Made by a program: the position numbers and the translations under genes
In this document: in pieces, positions 28,584-37,145 of the stretch
Position numbering within the stretch: the stretch's first letter is position 1
Layout: each line of letters starts with the position of its first letter
Notes under the pieces: generated by a model
What the model was told of the DNA's origin: nothing
Database searches by the model: none
What the model saw: the letters and a program-made list of their open reading frames with translations, nothing else
NCBI RefSeq assembly: GCF_001921745.1
Contig: NZ_MRYA01000001.1
Span: 248,001 to 312,000 of the forward strand
Direction of reading: 5' to 3'
DNA: 64,000 bases
Origin: Psychrobacter sp. Cmf 22.2
Lineage (GTDB): Bacteria > Pseudomonadota > Gammaproteobacteria > Pseudomonadales > Moraxellaceae

Positions 28584-28909
28584 GACTTCGCTACTTTATT
28601 TGAGGTGCTATCGTCTACTTTTGGCAAGGTATGGATAAAGGGTCTGATATCTACATGACTGTATACACCATCCCGTAAGTAAGGCTCATCGTTTGCCCAT
28701 GCTTGCGCGTCTTCCAAAGACTCAAAGTCAGCGATGATTAAGCTACCTGACATCGCCTCCAAGCCATGCTCGATAGGTGTTGGACCTGCGATGATAAGAC
28801 GGTTTGCACGGTCTAAGGCTTGCAGGCGTTCGACATGTTCAGGACGGGTGATTTCACGTTGTGCGCTGCTATTGGCAACGTCGTGACCGATAATAGCAAA
28901 TAAAGACAT
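28580..28909 (-). CDS. yciI: YciI family protein
   Basis: This 109-residue ferredoxin-like protein begins MSLFAIIGHDV, with RPEHVERLQALDRANRLIIAG, a GSLIIADFESLEDAQAW stretch and a DPYxxxGVY-like end. These are YciI (dimeric alpha-beta barrel) features; the family includes dehalogenase-like members, but the E. coli function is unknown. It neighbours yciB and rnm (yciV), an association also seen in E. coli. ATG is preceded by AAGGAAGGATC. Confidence 0.9.
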   Translation of the reverse strand: MSLFAIIGHDVANSSAQREITRPEHVERLQALDRANRLIIAGPTPIEHGLEAMSGSLIIADFESLEDAQAWANDEPYLRDGVYSHVDIRPFIHTLPKVDDSTSNKVAKS

Positions 28910-29101
28910 GATCCTTCCTTTGTTAGTAGTAGGAATAAAAAGTTATAAATTATAATAATGCCGACTTAATAGTAGTGGTTTATTATTCTAGCGATAGAAA
29001 TTTAATAACCGCTCAACGTCTATTATAAAACGGTAAATAGCAAAATAAACGTCATTGATCATACTCGTATGTGTTAGTACACAAAATATGGCTATGCTTC
29101 T

Positions 29102-29653
29102 TTATTTTGCAGACTTGTCAGTCAAAGCTGGATTTAAATGCTTTTTTAAGACTGCAAACTGAGCGATGACAAACACCAACATAATCGGAATCCAGCCATA
29201 AGTTTTAAAGTTAATCCATGCTTCATCAGACATTGTAAATGCCGTGATATAATGTAAAAAGCCCATAAAGGCAAAAAACAGTCCCCAAGCGACGGTTAGC
29301 TTTTTCCAACCGCTCATCGTGAGCGAAAAGACATCTTTCATGGCAAGCTGCATCAAGGGTTTATTAATCGCAGCACTGACAATCAGCGTTAATGCAAAGA
29401 TACCGTTGATAATTGGTGATTTCCAGCGCAGATAGATGTCATCACGCAAAAGTAGTGTGCCGCCGCAAAACAAAATGGTTAGTATCAATACCACCCATTG
29501 CTGTTTATCAAATTTGCCTTTTTGGCGCACAAAATGAATTGCATAAACGACGATGGTTGCAATAAGTAAAGCACCTGCTGCTGCCAAAATACCACTTTGA
29601 CGAGCAGTGACAAAAAAAGCAATCAAAGGAATGAAGTCTAGTAAAGCTTTCAT
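29102..29653 (-). CDS. yciB: Septation protein A / inner membrane protein YciB
   Basis: This 183-residue intracellular septation family protein has five membrane helices and affects envelope integrity and cell division in enterobacteria. It begins MKALLDFIPLIAFF, the conserved YciB start. A TTG seven codons upstream is possible but the ATG agrees with the family. Motifs ILFCGGTLLLRDDIYLRWKS and AWGLFFAFMGFLHY are typical. Confidence 0.93.
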   Translation of the reverse strand: MKALLDFIPLIAFFVTARQSGILAAAGALLIATIVVYAIHFVRQKGKFDKQQWVVLILTILFCGGTLLLRDDIYLRWKSPIINGIFALTLIVSAAINKPLMQLAMKDVFSLTMSGWKKLTVAWGLFFAFMGFLHYITAFTMSDEAWINFKTYGWIPIMLVFVIAQFAVLKKHLNPALTDKSAK

Positions 29654-29843
29654 AACAAATGGGATGTCCAACAAAAACGTAGTGAGTAGTTTACACGTCT
29701 ACTGAGGCAAAAAAAAGCAATCAACATCACAAACATACTGATAATAAGAGTAAGTGTTAGAGAATCTCATTAACGTTTTCTATTGAGCTGCTATCTGCTC
29801 TTTACAATCCTATATATTTGTAACAAAATCTAAGGCCAACTTT

Positions 29844-30728
29844 ATGAAAATTGACTTACATTGCCACAGTACCTGTTCAGATGGCACGTATGCACCAGCA
29901 GATGTCGTACAGCGTGCCCATGCTGCTGGCGTTGATGTACTGGCATTGACTGACCACGATACACTACTGGGCATTGACGAAGCTAGGGCGACAGCCACAG
30001 CATACGGAATGACACTTATTAATGGTGTTGAAATCAGCTGTGAGCATACGCTAAGTGGCGGCTATGGAAAAAATAAATCGACCAACAAAATCATTCACAT
30101 CGTCGGACTTGATTTTACCGATTTAGATAAAATGCACGCAACGCTGCAGCAGTTGCAAGACAGCCGCGCTACTCGCGGTCAGCGAATTACCAAAAAGCTA
30201 AGCGAGCTATTGGATATTGACTATGACGAGCTATGGCAAGCCATACTTGATAAAGCAGGTGGCAATCCACAAGCGGTTGGACGGGCGCATATTGGTCAGG
30301 TGTTGTTTGAGCGCGGTGATGTCAAAACCGTGCAAAAAGCCTTTGATAAATATCTGGCTGACAATAAACCCGCTTATGTGGCGATCGATGCTTTGAGTAT
30401 GGCTGAAGGTATTGAGCTGATACATGCGTGCGGCGGTAAGGCTGTGCTCGCGCATCCAACGCGTTATCAGCTTTCAGCGACGCGTGTACGTAAGCTCATC
30501 GCTGAGTTTGCAGAGCTGGGCGGTGATGCTTGTGAGTTGCCAGCGACCAGTGAGCCGATGAGCACCCGCCGGATGGTCGATCGTAGTATCGCTGAACATA
30601 GACTTGCTACCTCAATTGGTAGTGACTTTCATGGTAGCAATATGCCATGGCGCCGTATTGGAGATGTGCCAGACTTATCAACTGAACAACAGGGCGTTTG
30701 GCAACTTTTTCAAAATACCAGACATTGA
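29844..30728 (+). CDS. rnm: PHP-domain 5'-3' exoribonuclease Rnm (YciV/TrpH-like)
   Basis: This 294-residue metal-dependent PHP phosphoesterase matures 5' ends of rRNAs in E. coli (RNase AM). Metal-site motifs appear in order: IDLHCHSTCSDG, ALTDHDTL, GVEISCEH, AHPTRY, and GSDFHG near the C terminus. Length is typical. It is divergent from yciB, an arrangement consistent with the yciB/yciV neighbourhood. Confidence 0.92.
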   Translation: MKIDLHCHSTCSDGTYAPADVVQRAHAAGVDVLALTDHDTLLGIDEARATATAYGMTLINGVEISCEHTLSGGYGKNKSTNKIIHIVGLDFTDLDKMHATLQQLQDSRATRGQRITKKLSELLDIDYDELWQAILDKAGGNPQAVGRAHIGQVLFERGDVKTVQKAFDKYLADNKPAYVAIDALSMAEGIELIHACGGKAVLAHPTRYQLSATRVRKLIAEFAELGGDACELPATSEPMSTRRMVDRSIAEHRLATSIGSDFHGSNMPWRRIGDVPDLSTEQQGVWQLFQNTRH

Positions 30729-31080
30729 TTATTGAGCAATTATTAACCATATGTCATATATAGAGACCATTGATAACAATCATATTGCCAAATGATTTGA
30801 AAGTTGCCAAAATCAATAATAAACATACTAGAATTATACAGGTAAGAATTACGTTCACGAAAACGAGTATAGTGCTGCGTCAATTGACGGCTTATTTAAA
30901 ATTACACTGCATATCAACCATTTAAGGTCTAATCTAATAAGTATTGTCATCTACCATATCCTAAGTTCAGTACCAATGTAGTAGTAATCAAGGCATAAGG
31001 CCTTTATTGCTTTAAACTCATCTATCAGTCTGTTAGCACCTATCACAAACCATGTTGTTTGGATTGGTCTTGGTGACAGA
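30729..31080. other. Intergenic region upstream of GGDEF gene
   Basis: This 352-base AT-rich region has no coding frame with a ribosome site. I saw no clean hairpin or paired promoter boxes, only A/T runs near 30780-30840. Confidence 0.45.
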
Positions 31081-32607
31081 ATGAATAAATATGCACGTGG
31101 TAACGCGTATATGGTTACATCGATATACCGAGCAGGCTACAAAAAACTTTCTCAAATGATTTTTGAGTGGCAAGCTGCGGATAGAGCGTCATTGTTAGCC
31201 ATATTCATTGTGATGGAAATCATCATGCATTGGCTATGGTTTCTATTTGTCTGGTTACGACAAGATGCGTTAGATAGTTATGTGGATATGGCTCTCTTAT
31301 ATCCAATATGGATTATCATAACGCTCATAGGGATATTCTTTTGGTGGATGGTAGGTCACTTATCTCGTATCAGAGACGATTATAAGCGTCTGCATAATTG
31401 GCAAATCGTACTCATCTGTGTGTATGGTTTATATATTGCAGTCATCGTTTTGGTCATGGGTCATAGCAGCTTGGTTTCAGGAGTATCGCTCGTCGGCGGT
31501 ACGATGCTTGCGATGATGCTAGTACGCCGTCGTTACATTTGGTATGCGTTCTTGTTTCAAGTTTATTTGATTGTATTGATGGCAATTTTGCCTTATTTGG
31601 GGGTCACTTTACCCAGCATGCGTCAATTAAATATTACCTCGTTACCGCTTGGTACCTATAATTATCAGACCTATAGTGAGATGACGAGTATCGAAAACGC
31701 GATAGAAGCCACTATTTTTCAAGATGGTACGCTTAGCTGGGATAGTATAAACGAGATTCGGCGCTCTTCAGTATTCTTCTGGCGTGCAACGCATATGTAT
31801 TTGGCATTGCCCAAAGCCATTTTTATGGTATATATTTTTAGTACGCTGTTGTTGATTTTGGATAATAGCAAAAAACAAATCGTACAACATGCCAATCATG
31901 ATGAGCTGACAGGTCTAAAAAATCGCCGCTATGGCCTAACTAAAATGCGCCAAACGCTAGCCAAACTCACCAAAAATCAAGATTATACCGTAATCTTACT
32001 CGATTTAGATCTGTTTAAAGACATTAACGATAATTATGGTCATGATGTCGGCGATCATGTATTAAAAGAAGTTGCAAATACCTTAACAGATAAGCTCACT
32101 GAGACAGATATTGTCAGCCGTTACGGTGGTGAAGAGTTTTTAATCGTCTTACCTGATATGACCCATGATCTGGCGATGGCTATTGCAGAACAGCTGCGTT
32201 GCGATATTGCGGCTCATGTGTTTCAAATAGATCATAGCTTAAGCTTTAGTGTAACGGCGAGTCTAGGGCTTTATACACTGACTCATACGGAGCGAGCATG
32301 TATCAAACAAAGATATACGGCTATAAAATTGAAAGAGACGATGACCACGTCATCATTAACGAAGTTGCCAGCGATTAAGTCACGTAAGAGCAATCGCGCA
32401 TCTATAACAGCATCAGAGCTGCGACGCGCCCAGTTGCCTAGTGATATTTGTCAGCGTTTAATCAGAATCGCAGACAAAGCATTGTATGAAGCCAAAGATC
32501 GCGGTCGTAATCAAGTCGTCAGTGCCAACGATATGATAGTAGCAAAAGACAATATTAAGCCACTATATAGTAGCCGAAAAAACAGTAGCCAAAAAACAGG
32601 TACTTGA
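31081..32607 (+). CDS. Membrane-bound GGDEF diguanylate cyclase
   Basis: This 508-residue protein has about six or seven membrane helices in residues 35-280, followed by a GGDEF domain (about residues 275-490) that makes cyclic di-GMP. The active loop is SRYGGEEF (GGEEF at about 349), compatible with activity. The RxxD inhibitory site that normally precedes it is absent (TETD instead). A basic, Ser/Thr-rich insertion of about 55 residues lies between the GGEEF half and the final ADKALYEAKDRGRNQV motif. It converges with truD, 40 bases away. Confidence 0.88.
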   Translation: MNKYARGNAYMVTSIYRAGYKKLSQMIFEWQAADRASLLAIFIVMEIIMHWLWFLFVWLRQDALDSYVDMALLYPIWIIITLIGIFFWWMVGHLSRIRDDYKRLHNWQIVLICVYGLYIAVIVLVMGHSSLVSGVSLVGGTMLAMMLVRRRYIWYAFLFQVYLIVLMAILPYLGVTLPSMRQLNITSLPLGTYNYQTYSEMTSIENAIEATIFQDGTLSWDSINEIRRSSVFFWRATHMYLALPKAIFMVYIFSTLLLILDNSKKQIVQHANHDELTGLKNRRYGLTKMRQTLAKLTKNQDYTVILLDLDLFKDINDNYGHDVGDHVLKEVANTLTDKLTETDIVSRYGGEEFLIVLPDMTHDLAMAIAEQLRCDIAAHVFQIDHSLSFSVTASLGLYTLTHTERACIKQRYTAIKLKETMTTSSLTKLPAIKSRKSNRASITASELRRAQLPSDICQRLIRIADKALYEAKDRGRNQVVSANDMIVAKDNIKPLYSSRKNSSQKTGT

Positions 32608-32647
32608 TTGGTTATGATCAGTATGGCTCAAAAAAAGCAGCTAATCT

Positions 32648-33907
32648 TTATACACTCGGCGATGAGATGTTTAGCTGTTGTACCAAGCTTGCCAATACAC
32701 TGGTCGCAAAGCTGCCAGTCGTCAAAGTAAAGTTTAATACCAGCATTTGCTTATCACTGTTTTGTTCCTCCCGCCACTCCCAGCTTAGCGCCTCAATTGG
32801 TAATCGCAGCGCGCGTCTCTGGGCTTTGACATCGCGCTGCTCTAAGCCTGCTGCTAGCTGCGTCAGCAGTGGATTATTTTGTATCACATCATTTTCAAGC
32901 TGAGCTGCTGTGCCGCTGACTTTGTCGTTACCCACGCCCCAAAGCACACCAGTTGGATGAATATCACCACTGGCAACACGCGCACACAGCGACTCGTCTA
33001 TCTCTTCACTGGCAAATATCGAACCTGAACCATCTAAATTAAACACTTCACCGGCAAGTCCGGTATTCCAGTTGCCTGCGCGGACTCTGGCTGCCAATAT
33101 CTCATTAAATAGTAAGCTGCGCGCGGCAGATAGCTCCATCGCGTTTTGCTCGCGTGGTACGCGTTTACGTTTGCTCTTTTTTGTCTGAGGTTTAAAGGCA
33201 GGTGCTGGACGGGCAAACAGTCTCAAAGCCTCTGTGATATTGTTACCATGCCATCCAAAGCGCTGCGGGCCAAAGTAATTGGGCACACCGCTTGCGCTGA
33301 TATTTTGCAAATGCTGATCTACTGATGCCTTATCGCTACCTTCTAATTTAATATTACGTAAGGTGATAATAAACTGATTGGCCCTATGCGTGCCGCGTCC
33401 TAATTTTTTATTATGCCAATGCTGGGCAATGATGGTGACCGACTCACGCTCACCGATATCTACTGGCGCAAACTCAGTCGCAGGCAACTGCTTTTTGGGT
33501 ATTCGCAGGCTAAACCACTGCGTCGTCAGTGCGTGACGGTCTTTGAGGCCCGAATAACCGACATCACGCAACGGAATCTCTGCCCATTCTGATAGCAATT
33601 TTGCCAAATACGCCGTATTTATCCCTGATTTTTCAATATGTAGCCATAGATGCTCGCCTTCGCCAGTGAAGTCGAGTGGCAAGAGTTCGTTGACAACAAA
33701 ATCTGTGTTATGGGACTTGTAAGTCGCTTGTTTGATAGGCGGCGGTACTGGCTGCGGGAGCTGTGCGGTATCTGTCGCGGCTTTGATATCGATGTGTGCA
33801 GTATCATCATTTGTAATAGCCAGCTCGTTATTAGCTGGCTGATGGTTTAAAGCAGGCTGAGAAATAGATTTATCTGTTATTTCGTTCCAGTTATCTTGAG
33901 AAGTCAT
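32648..33907 (-). CDS. truD: tRNA pseudouridine(13) synthase TruD
   Basis: This 419-residue enzyme isomerises U13 in tRNA-Glu. Family features are FVVNELLPLDFTGEGEHLWL, the catalytic Asp in SGLKDRHALTTQWFS, and YFGPQRFG. E. coli TruD has 349 residues. The extra length is mostly an N-terminal Asn/Ala/Pro-rich extension of about 55 residues, with no internal start that is clearly better. Confidence 0.93.
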   Translation of the reverse strand: MTSQDNWNEITDKSISQPALNHQPANNELAITNDDTAHIDIKAATDTAQLPQPVPPPIKQATYKSHNTDFVVNELLPLDFTGEGEHLWLHIEKSGINTAYLAKLLSEWAEIPLRDVGYSGLKDRHALTTQWFSLRIPKKQLPATEFAPVDIGERESVTIIAQHWHNKKLGRGTHRANQFIITLRNIKLEGSDKASVDQHLQNISASGVPNYFGPQRFGWHGNNITEALRLFARPAPAFKPQTKKSKRKRVPREQNAMELSAARSLLFNEILAARVRAGNWNTGLAGEVFNLDGSGSIFASEEIDESLCARVASGDIHPTGVLWGVGNDKVSGTAAQLENDVIQNNPLLTQLAAGLEQRDVKAQRRALRLPIEALSWEWREEQNSDKQMLVLNFTLTTGSFATSVLASLVQQLNISSPSV

Positions 33908-34278
33908 AAAGTCGTCTTGTATTTTGATTATGAGTTTTAGCTTGAAAGGGTAGAGCTATTCGTCAAAGGCCAGTAAGTATTAGAGAATTACGTTTTGCAA
34001 CGCAGCGAACATACAAATAAACAGCGTACGCTAAGTGTTATTGTTACTATCAATATAACTGTTTTTTTATATGTATGGTTGATACTAAATAAAATGGATA
34101 GATGACATTATGATACGTGACTGGTACAAATTTTCTCGCTTAGCGTAGATAGCAGACAGAGGCTTCATAAAATTCATCTCAGTAATGCATGGTAGTTCGC
34201 AGTACCCTTGCGTTTTAGTATAGCGACTATCTCCACACGTTTTATTTAGGAAGCAATGATAACTGTTAAGGATAACCT
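33908..34278. other. Divergent intergenic region truD / Rieske reductase
   Basis: This 371-base spacer holds one copy of a 64-base inverted-repeat element (listed separately). Otherwise it is AT-rich and must carry promoters for both flanking genes. No small gene was seen. Confidence 0.55.
34120..34183. repeat. Dispersed inverted-repeat element, copy 1
   Basis: This 64-base sequence begins ACTGGTACAAATTTT and ends AAAATTCATCTCAGT, so its ends are imperfect inverted repeats. The core contains GACAGAGGCT. A related copy lies at 37037-37102. It looks like a small non-autonomous hairpin element in intergenic DNA. Confidence 0.65.
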
Positions 34279-35916
34279 ATGAGCCAAGTGAATAGTAACC
34301 AAGACGATAATAAAATCGCTGCCAAAAATCTAGTAACCATCAAAAAATCTGATATCCCAAATGGCGGTATGAAATCCTACAAACAAGATGACGATAGTAT
34401 CATTTTAATTACCCGCGATGAGGATGAGTTTTTTGCTTTCGATGGCAGATGTCCTCACGTTGGTGCAGATTTAGGTGATGGCATGCGCTGTGGTAATCGA
34501 GTGGTCTGCCCGTGGCATCATGGCACTTTTGATAGCCGTGATGGGAGGCTGTTAGAGCCAGTTGCTATGCGTGGGCTGACCCAATACGAGCTGACAGATG
34601 AAGGCGATAGCTTAACTGTCAATACATCAGCGAAGATAGATAAACGAGTAGATAACGATAAGCTGACTGATACACATACTATTATCGTGGGCGGCGGCGG
34701 TGCGGGTTTTATGACTGCTCATCAGCTACGCCATACCGGTTATGGTGGCAACATTACCATTGTTAGCGCTGACGATAATGCACCTTATAATCGACCATTA
34801 TTATCTAAAGCATTTATGGCCGGGCAGATAGACGAAGATAAACTGTTTTTTGGTGGTCCGAATTGGGCTGATAGAAATAATATTGATCTACGCTTAAACC
34901 AAACGGTTAGTGACATTCAACCTAATGAGCGAACGATCGTTATTGAAAATGAAAGTGGTGAGAACGAAAAACAAACCGCAGACTTTTTAGTCGTAGCGAC
35001 AGGGGCACAGCCAAAAGTACCAGCATTTAAAGGCGCTGATGCCAAAGGCGTTTATACCCTGCGCGACTTAGATGATGCCAAAGCCATTAAAGCGGCCAGT
35101 AGCGGTAAACATGTCGTCATCGTCGGTACGGGCTTTATCGGTATGGAAGTGGCGTCATCACTTATGCAAGCAGGAAATATCGCCTCTATCACCATTATCG
35201 GGCGTAGCGCTCGGGTTATGAGTAATATCGTATCAGAGAGCATCAGTAATGCTTTGATTGATTTGCATAAAGAAAAAGGCGTCACCTTTGCCTTTGGTGC
35301 GGGCGTCGATGCGATCAATAGTGATAATGGTGAAGTGAGTGGGGTAAAACTGTCTGATGGCAGTACGATTGCAGTAGATGTGGTTATATTAGGTACAGGC
35401 GTAGCACCACGTACCGAGATTTTAAATGAGGTGAACGATCCTGACGGCGTGCAAGTGGACGATCACTTGCAGCTGCGTGATGGGGTGTATGCACTTGGCG
35501 ATATTGCCAAAGCTCCCAATCAGATGGGGCGCATGCGTATAGAGCATTGGCGGGTAGCGTTGCAGCATGGTATCGTAGCGGCAGCGGCTATCTTGAATGA
35601 AGATAATGTCAATGCTTTAGAAGAGCGTATTCCGTTCTTTTGGTCGGCGCAGTACGGTAATAGCCTGCGCTATAGTGGTCATGCAGCGACTCCTGATAAC
35701 GGTATTGTGTTTGGCACACCAAGCAAGTTTGACTGTATCGAATACTACTTTGATGATGAGGAGGATAACTCCCGTGCAAGCGCTGCCATCTCACTGGGGC
35801 GGGACAAAGAGTTGGTCGCTTTTAGTGAGCTGCTGCGTCGTGGTCATGCACCAACGCGAGCGCAAATTAATGCAGGATACGATATTATCGAACAAGCGCA
35901 GGCGTTATCGCGCTAG
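34279..35916 (+). CDS. Rieske-domain FAD/NAD(P)H reductase (AIFM3-like)
   Basis: This 545-residue fusion has an N-terminal Rieske [2Fe-2S] domain with CPH (Cys58, His60) and CPWHH (Cys77, His80). Next comes a pyridine nucleotide-disulfide oxidoreductase with an FAD site VGGGGAGFMTAHQLR near residue 135 and an NAD site VGTGFIGMEVASSL near 276. The LGDIAKAP flavin motif and a reductase C-terminal domain follow. This matches the ferredoxin-reductase/AIFM3-type family. The electron acceptor is unknown, and no oxygenase genes lie nearby. ATG follows AAGGATAACC. Confidence 0.9.
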   Translation: MSQVNSNQDDNKIAAKNLVTIKKSDIPNGGMKSYKQDDDSIILITRDEDEFFAFDGRCPHVGADLGDGMRCGNRVVCPWHHGTFDSRDGRLLEPVAMRGLTQYELTDEGDSLTVNTSAKIDKRVDNDKLTDTHTIIVGGGGAGFMTAHQLRHTGYGGNITIVSADDNAPYNRPLLSKAFMAGQIDEDKLFFGGPNWADRNNIDLRLNQTVSDIQPNERTIVIENESGENEKQTADFLVVATGAQPKVPAFKGADAKGVYTLRDLDDAKAIKAASSGKHVVIVGTGFIGMEVASSLMQAGNIASITIIGRSARVMSNIVSESISNALIDLHKEKGVTFAFGAGVDAINSDNGEVSGVKLSDGSTIAVDVVILGTGVAPRTEILNEVNDPDGVQVDDHLQLRDGVYALGDIAKAPNQMGRMRIEHWRVALQHGIVAAAAILNEDNVNALEERIPFFWSAQYGNSLRYSGHAATPDNGIVFGTPSKFDCIEYYFDDEEDNSRASAAISLGRDKELVAFSELLRRGHAPTRAQINAGYDIIEQAQALSR

Positions 35917-36007
35917 CATTTACAGGCGGATAAGGTTTACTATTAAAGCTGGCTTGATTATCCAAGTCAGCTTTTTATATCGTAATAGTAAAGGGATATC
36001 ACAGAGT

Positions 36008-36619
36008 ATGAATAAAGAGATTATAAATAAAAACCATATAAGTAAGGACGCTGTGTTTTTACGGCAAGCCAAAGCGGATGATATTGGCGCACTTGAACAG
36101 CTATTAAATCGCTGTTATAGAGAAACCGCAGGCTGGACCAATGAAGCGGATTTAGTTGGCGGCATTCGCATCACTCAAGCTGAGCTGGCAAGTATCATCG
36201 ATAATCCAAAACACTATCTGTTTGTTTATCCAAAAACCACAACAGGGACGTGCGATGGCGATGAAACTGACGAGCTGTTGGGTTGTATTGCCGTTGATAT
36301 AAAAGTCGACGCTGACGCAAATGAAAAAGCCTATATTGGTATGTTTGCGGTACATCCAGACTTGCAAGGAGCGGGCGTAGGCAATGTGATACTACAAGCC
36401 GCCGAGACGTTTGCAGAGCGGCATTTACAAGGTAACAATCGACCAAGTCGTCTGACCATGTCTATCTTAAGTCATCGTCCTGAGCTCTTGGCTTACTACC
36501 AGCGCCGCGGCTATCAGTTGAATGGTAATAAGATGCCGTTCCCAGATGACGGCAATAATGGCGAACCGAAGCGTCAAGACTTAGCATTATTAGAATTAGA
36601 GAAAATCGTTAGCTCATAA
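36008..36619 (+). CDS. GNAT family N-acetyltransferase
   Basis: This 203-residue protein has the GNAT fold. The segment VFLRQAKADDIGALEQLLNR opens it, and the acetyl-CoA site is IGMFAVHPDLQGAGVGNVIL. The end motif ELLAYYQRRGYQ is typical. The ATG was chosen because the longer open frame runs back into the reductase gene on the same strand and is a shadow. Substrate unknown. Confidence 0.88.
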   Translation: MNKEIINKNHISKDAVFLRQAKADDIGALEQLLNRCYRETAGWTNEADLVGGIRITQAELASIIDNPKHYLFVYPKTTTGTCDGDETDELLGCIAVDIKVDADANEKAYIGMFAVHPDLQGAGVGNVILQAAETFAERHLQGNNRPSRLTMSILSHRPELLAYYQRRGYQLNGNKMPFPDDGNNGEPKRQDLALLELEKIVSS

Positions 36620-36648
36620 AGGTTGGCTTTAATTGTATCAGACTTGAG

Positions 36649-36891
36649 CTAACCCCAAAAATGCCCAAAGGTCATAAACAGCCCAACGCTTAGTAGAATA
36701 AATGCCACAATAATTAAACGCTTAAACCAGTTAAAAGCAGGCAAACGCGTGGCAGGGTCATCCGACATAAGGTAGGCAAACAAGCACAGTAAGCTTGCCG
36801 CTAACGTCATAATCCCAAGGCCAATTGGTAAAATATAGAGGTATACTTGCCACACAGTCATCTCACAAACGGCTTCTATTAAGCGCATCAT
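36649..36891 (-). CDS. Small hypothetical membrane protein
   Basis: This 80-residue protein has two hydrophobic helices (about residues 14-41 and 57-79). It was not recognised. Start choice between the first two Met codons is arbitrary. It lies on the minus strand 254 bases downstream of gor, beyond the likely gor terminator, and so is probably separately transcribed. Confidence 0.6.
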   Translation of the reverse strand: MMRLIEAVCEMTVWQVYLYILPIGLGIMTLAASLLCLFAYLMSDDPATRLPAFNWFKRLIIVAFILLSVGLFMTFGHFWG

Positions 36892-36950
36892 AGCAGTATC
36901 ATGATTGTGCTGTCTGTATCTGACGCTACGCTAAATCAAAAATAGGTAAT

Positions 36951-36983
36951 AAAAAAGTCTATTCTATAAAGAACAGCCTTTTT
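36951..36983 (-). terminator. Probable terminator of gor
   Basis: On the minus strand AAAAAGGCTGTTCT pairs with AGAATAGACTTTTTT around a TTAT loop, with two imperfect pairs and a T-run. It lies about 165 bases after the gor stop. Confidence 0.5.
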
Positions 36984-37036
36984 GCTATTAATATCGTTAA
37001 TCTTAAATAAAAAGAGTCCAAACATTATAACGTGTC

Positions 37037-37102
37037 ACTGATATAAATTTTACTTGCTTGCTGTGTCTACGCTGACAGAGGCTGCGCAAAATTTATCCCA
37101 GT
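37037..37102. repeat. Dispersed inverted-repeat element, copy 2
   Basis: This 66-base sequence begins ACTGATATAAATTTT and ends AAAATTTATCCCAGT, giving near-perfect terminal inverted repeats of about 15 bases. The core CTGACAGAGGCTGCG matches copy 1 (34120-34183). It lies just downstream of gor. Confidence 0.7.
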
Positions 37103-37145
37103 AACACTGTATTTATTTTATAGTGGATTGATTATATCTAACAAA

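Noticed and set aside
29654..29674. TTG start seven codons upstream of YciB
   Set aside because: The conserved family start MKALLDFIP begins at the internal ATG; the upstream residues do not match the family.
35675..36007. Long upstream extension of the GNAT acetyltransferase frame
   Set aside because: It runs through the reductase coding region in another frame, and the acetyltransferase domain begins only after the ATG at 36008.
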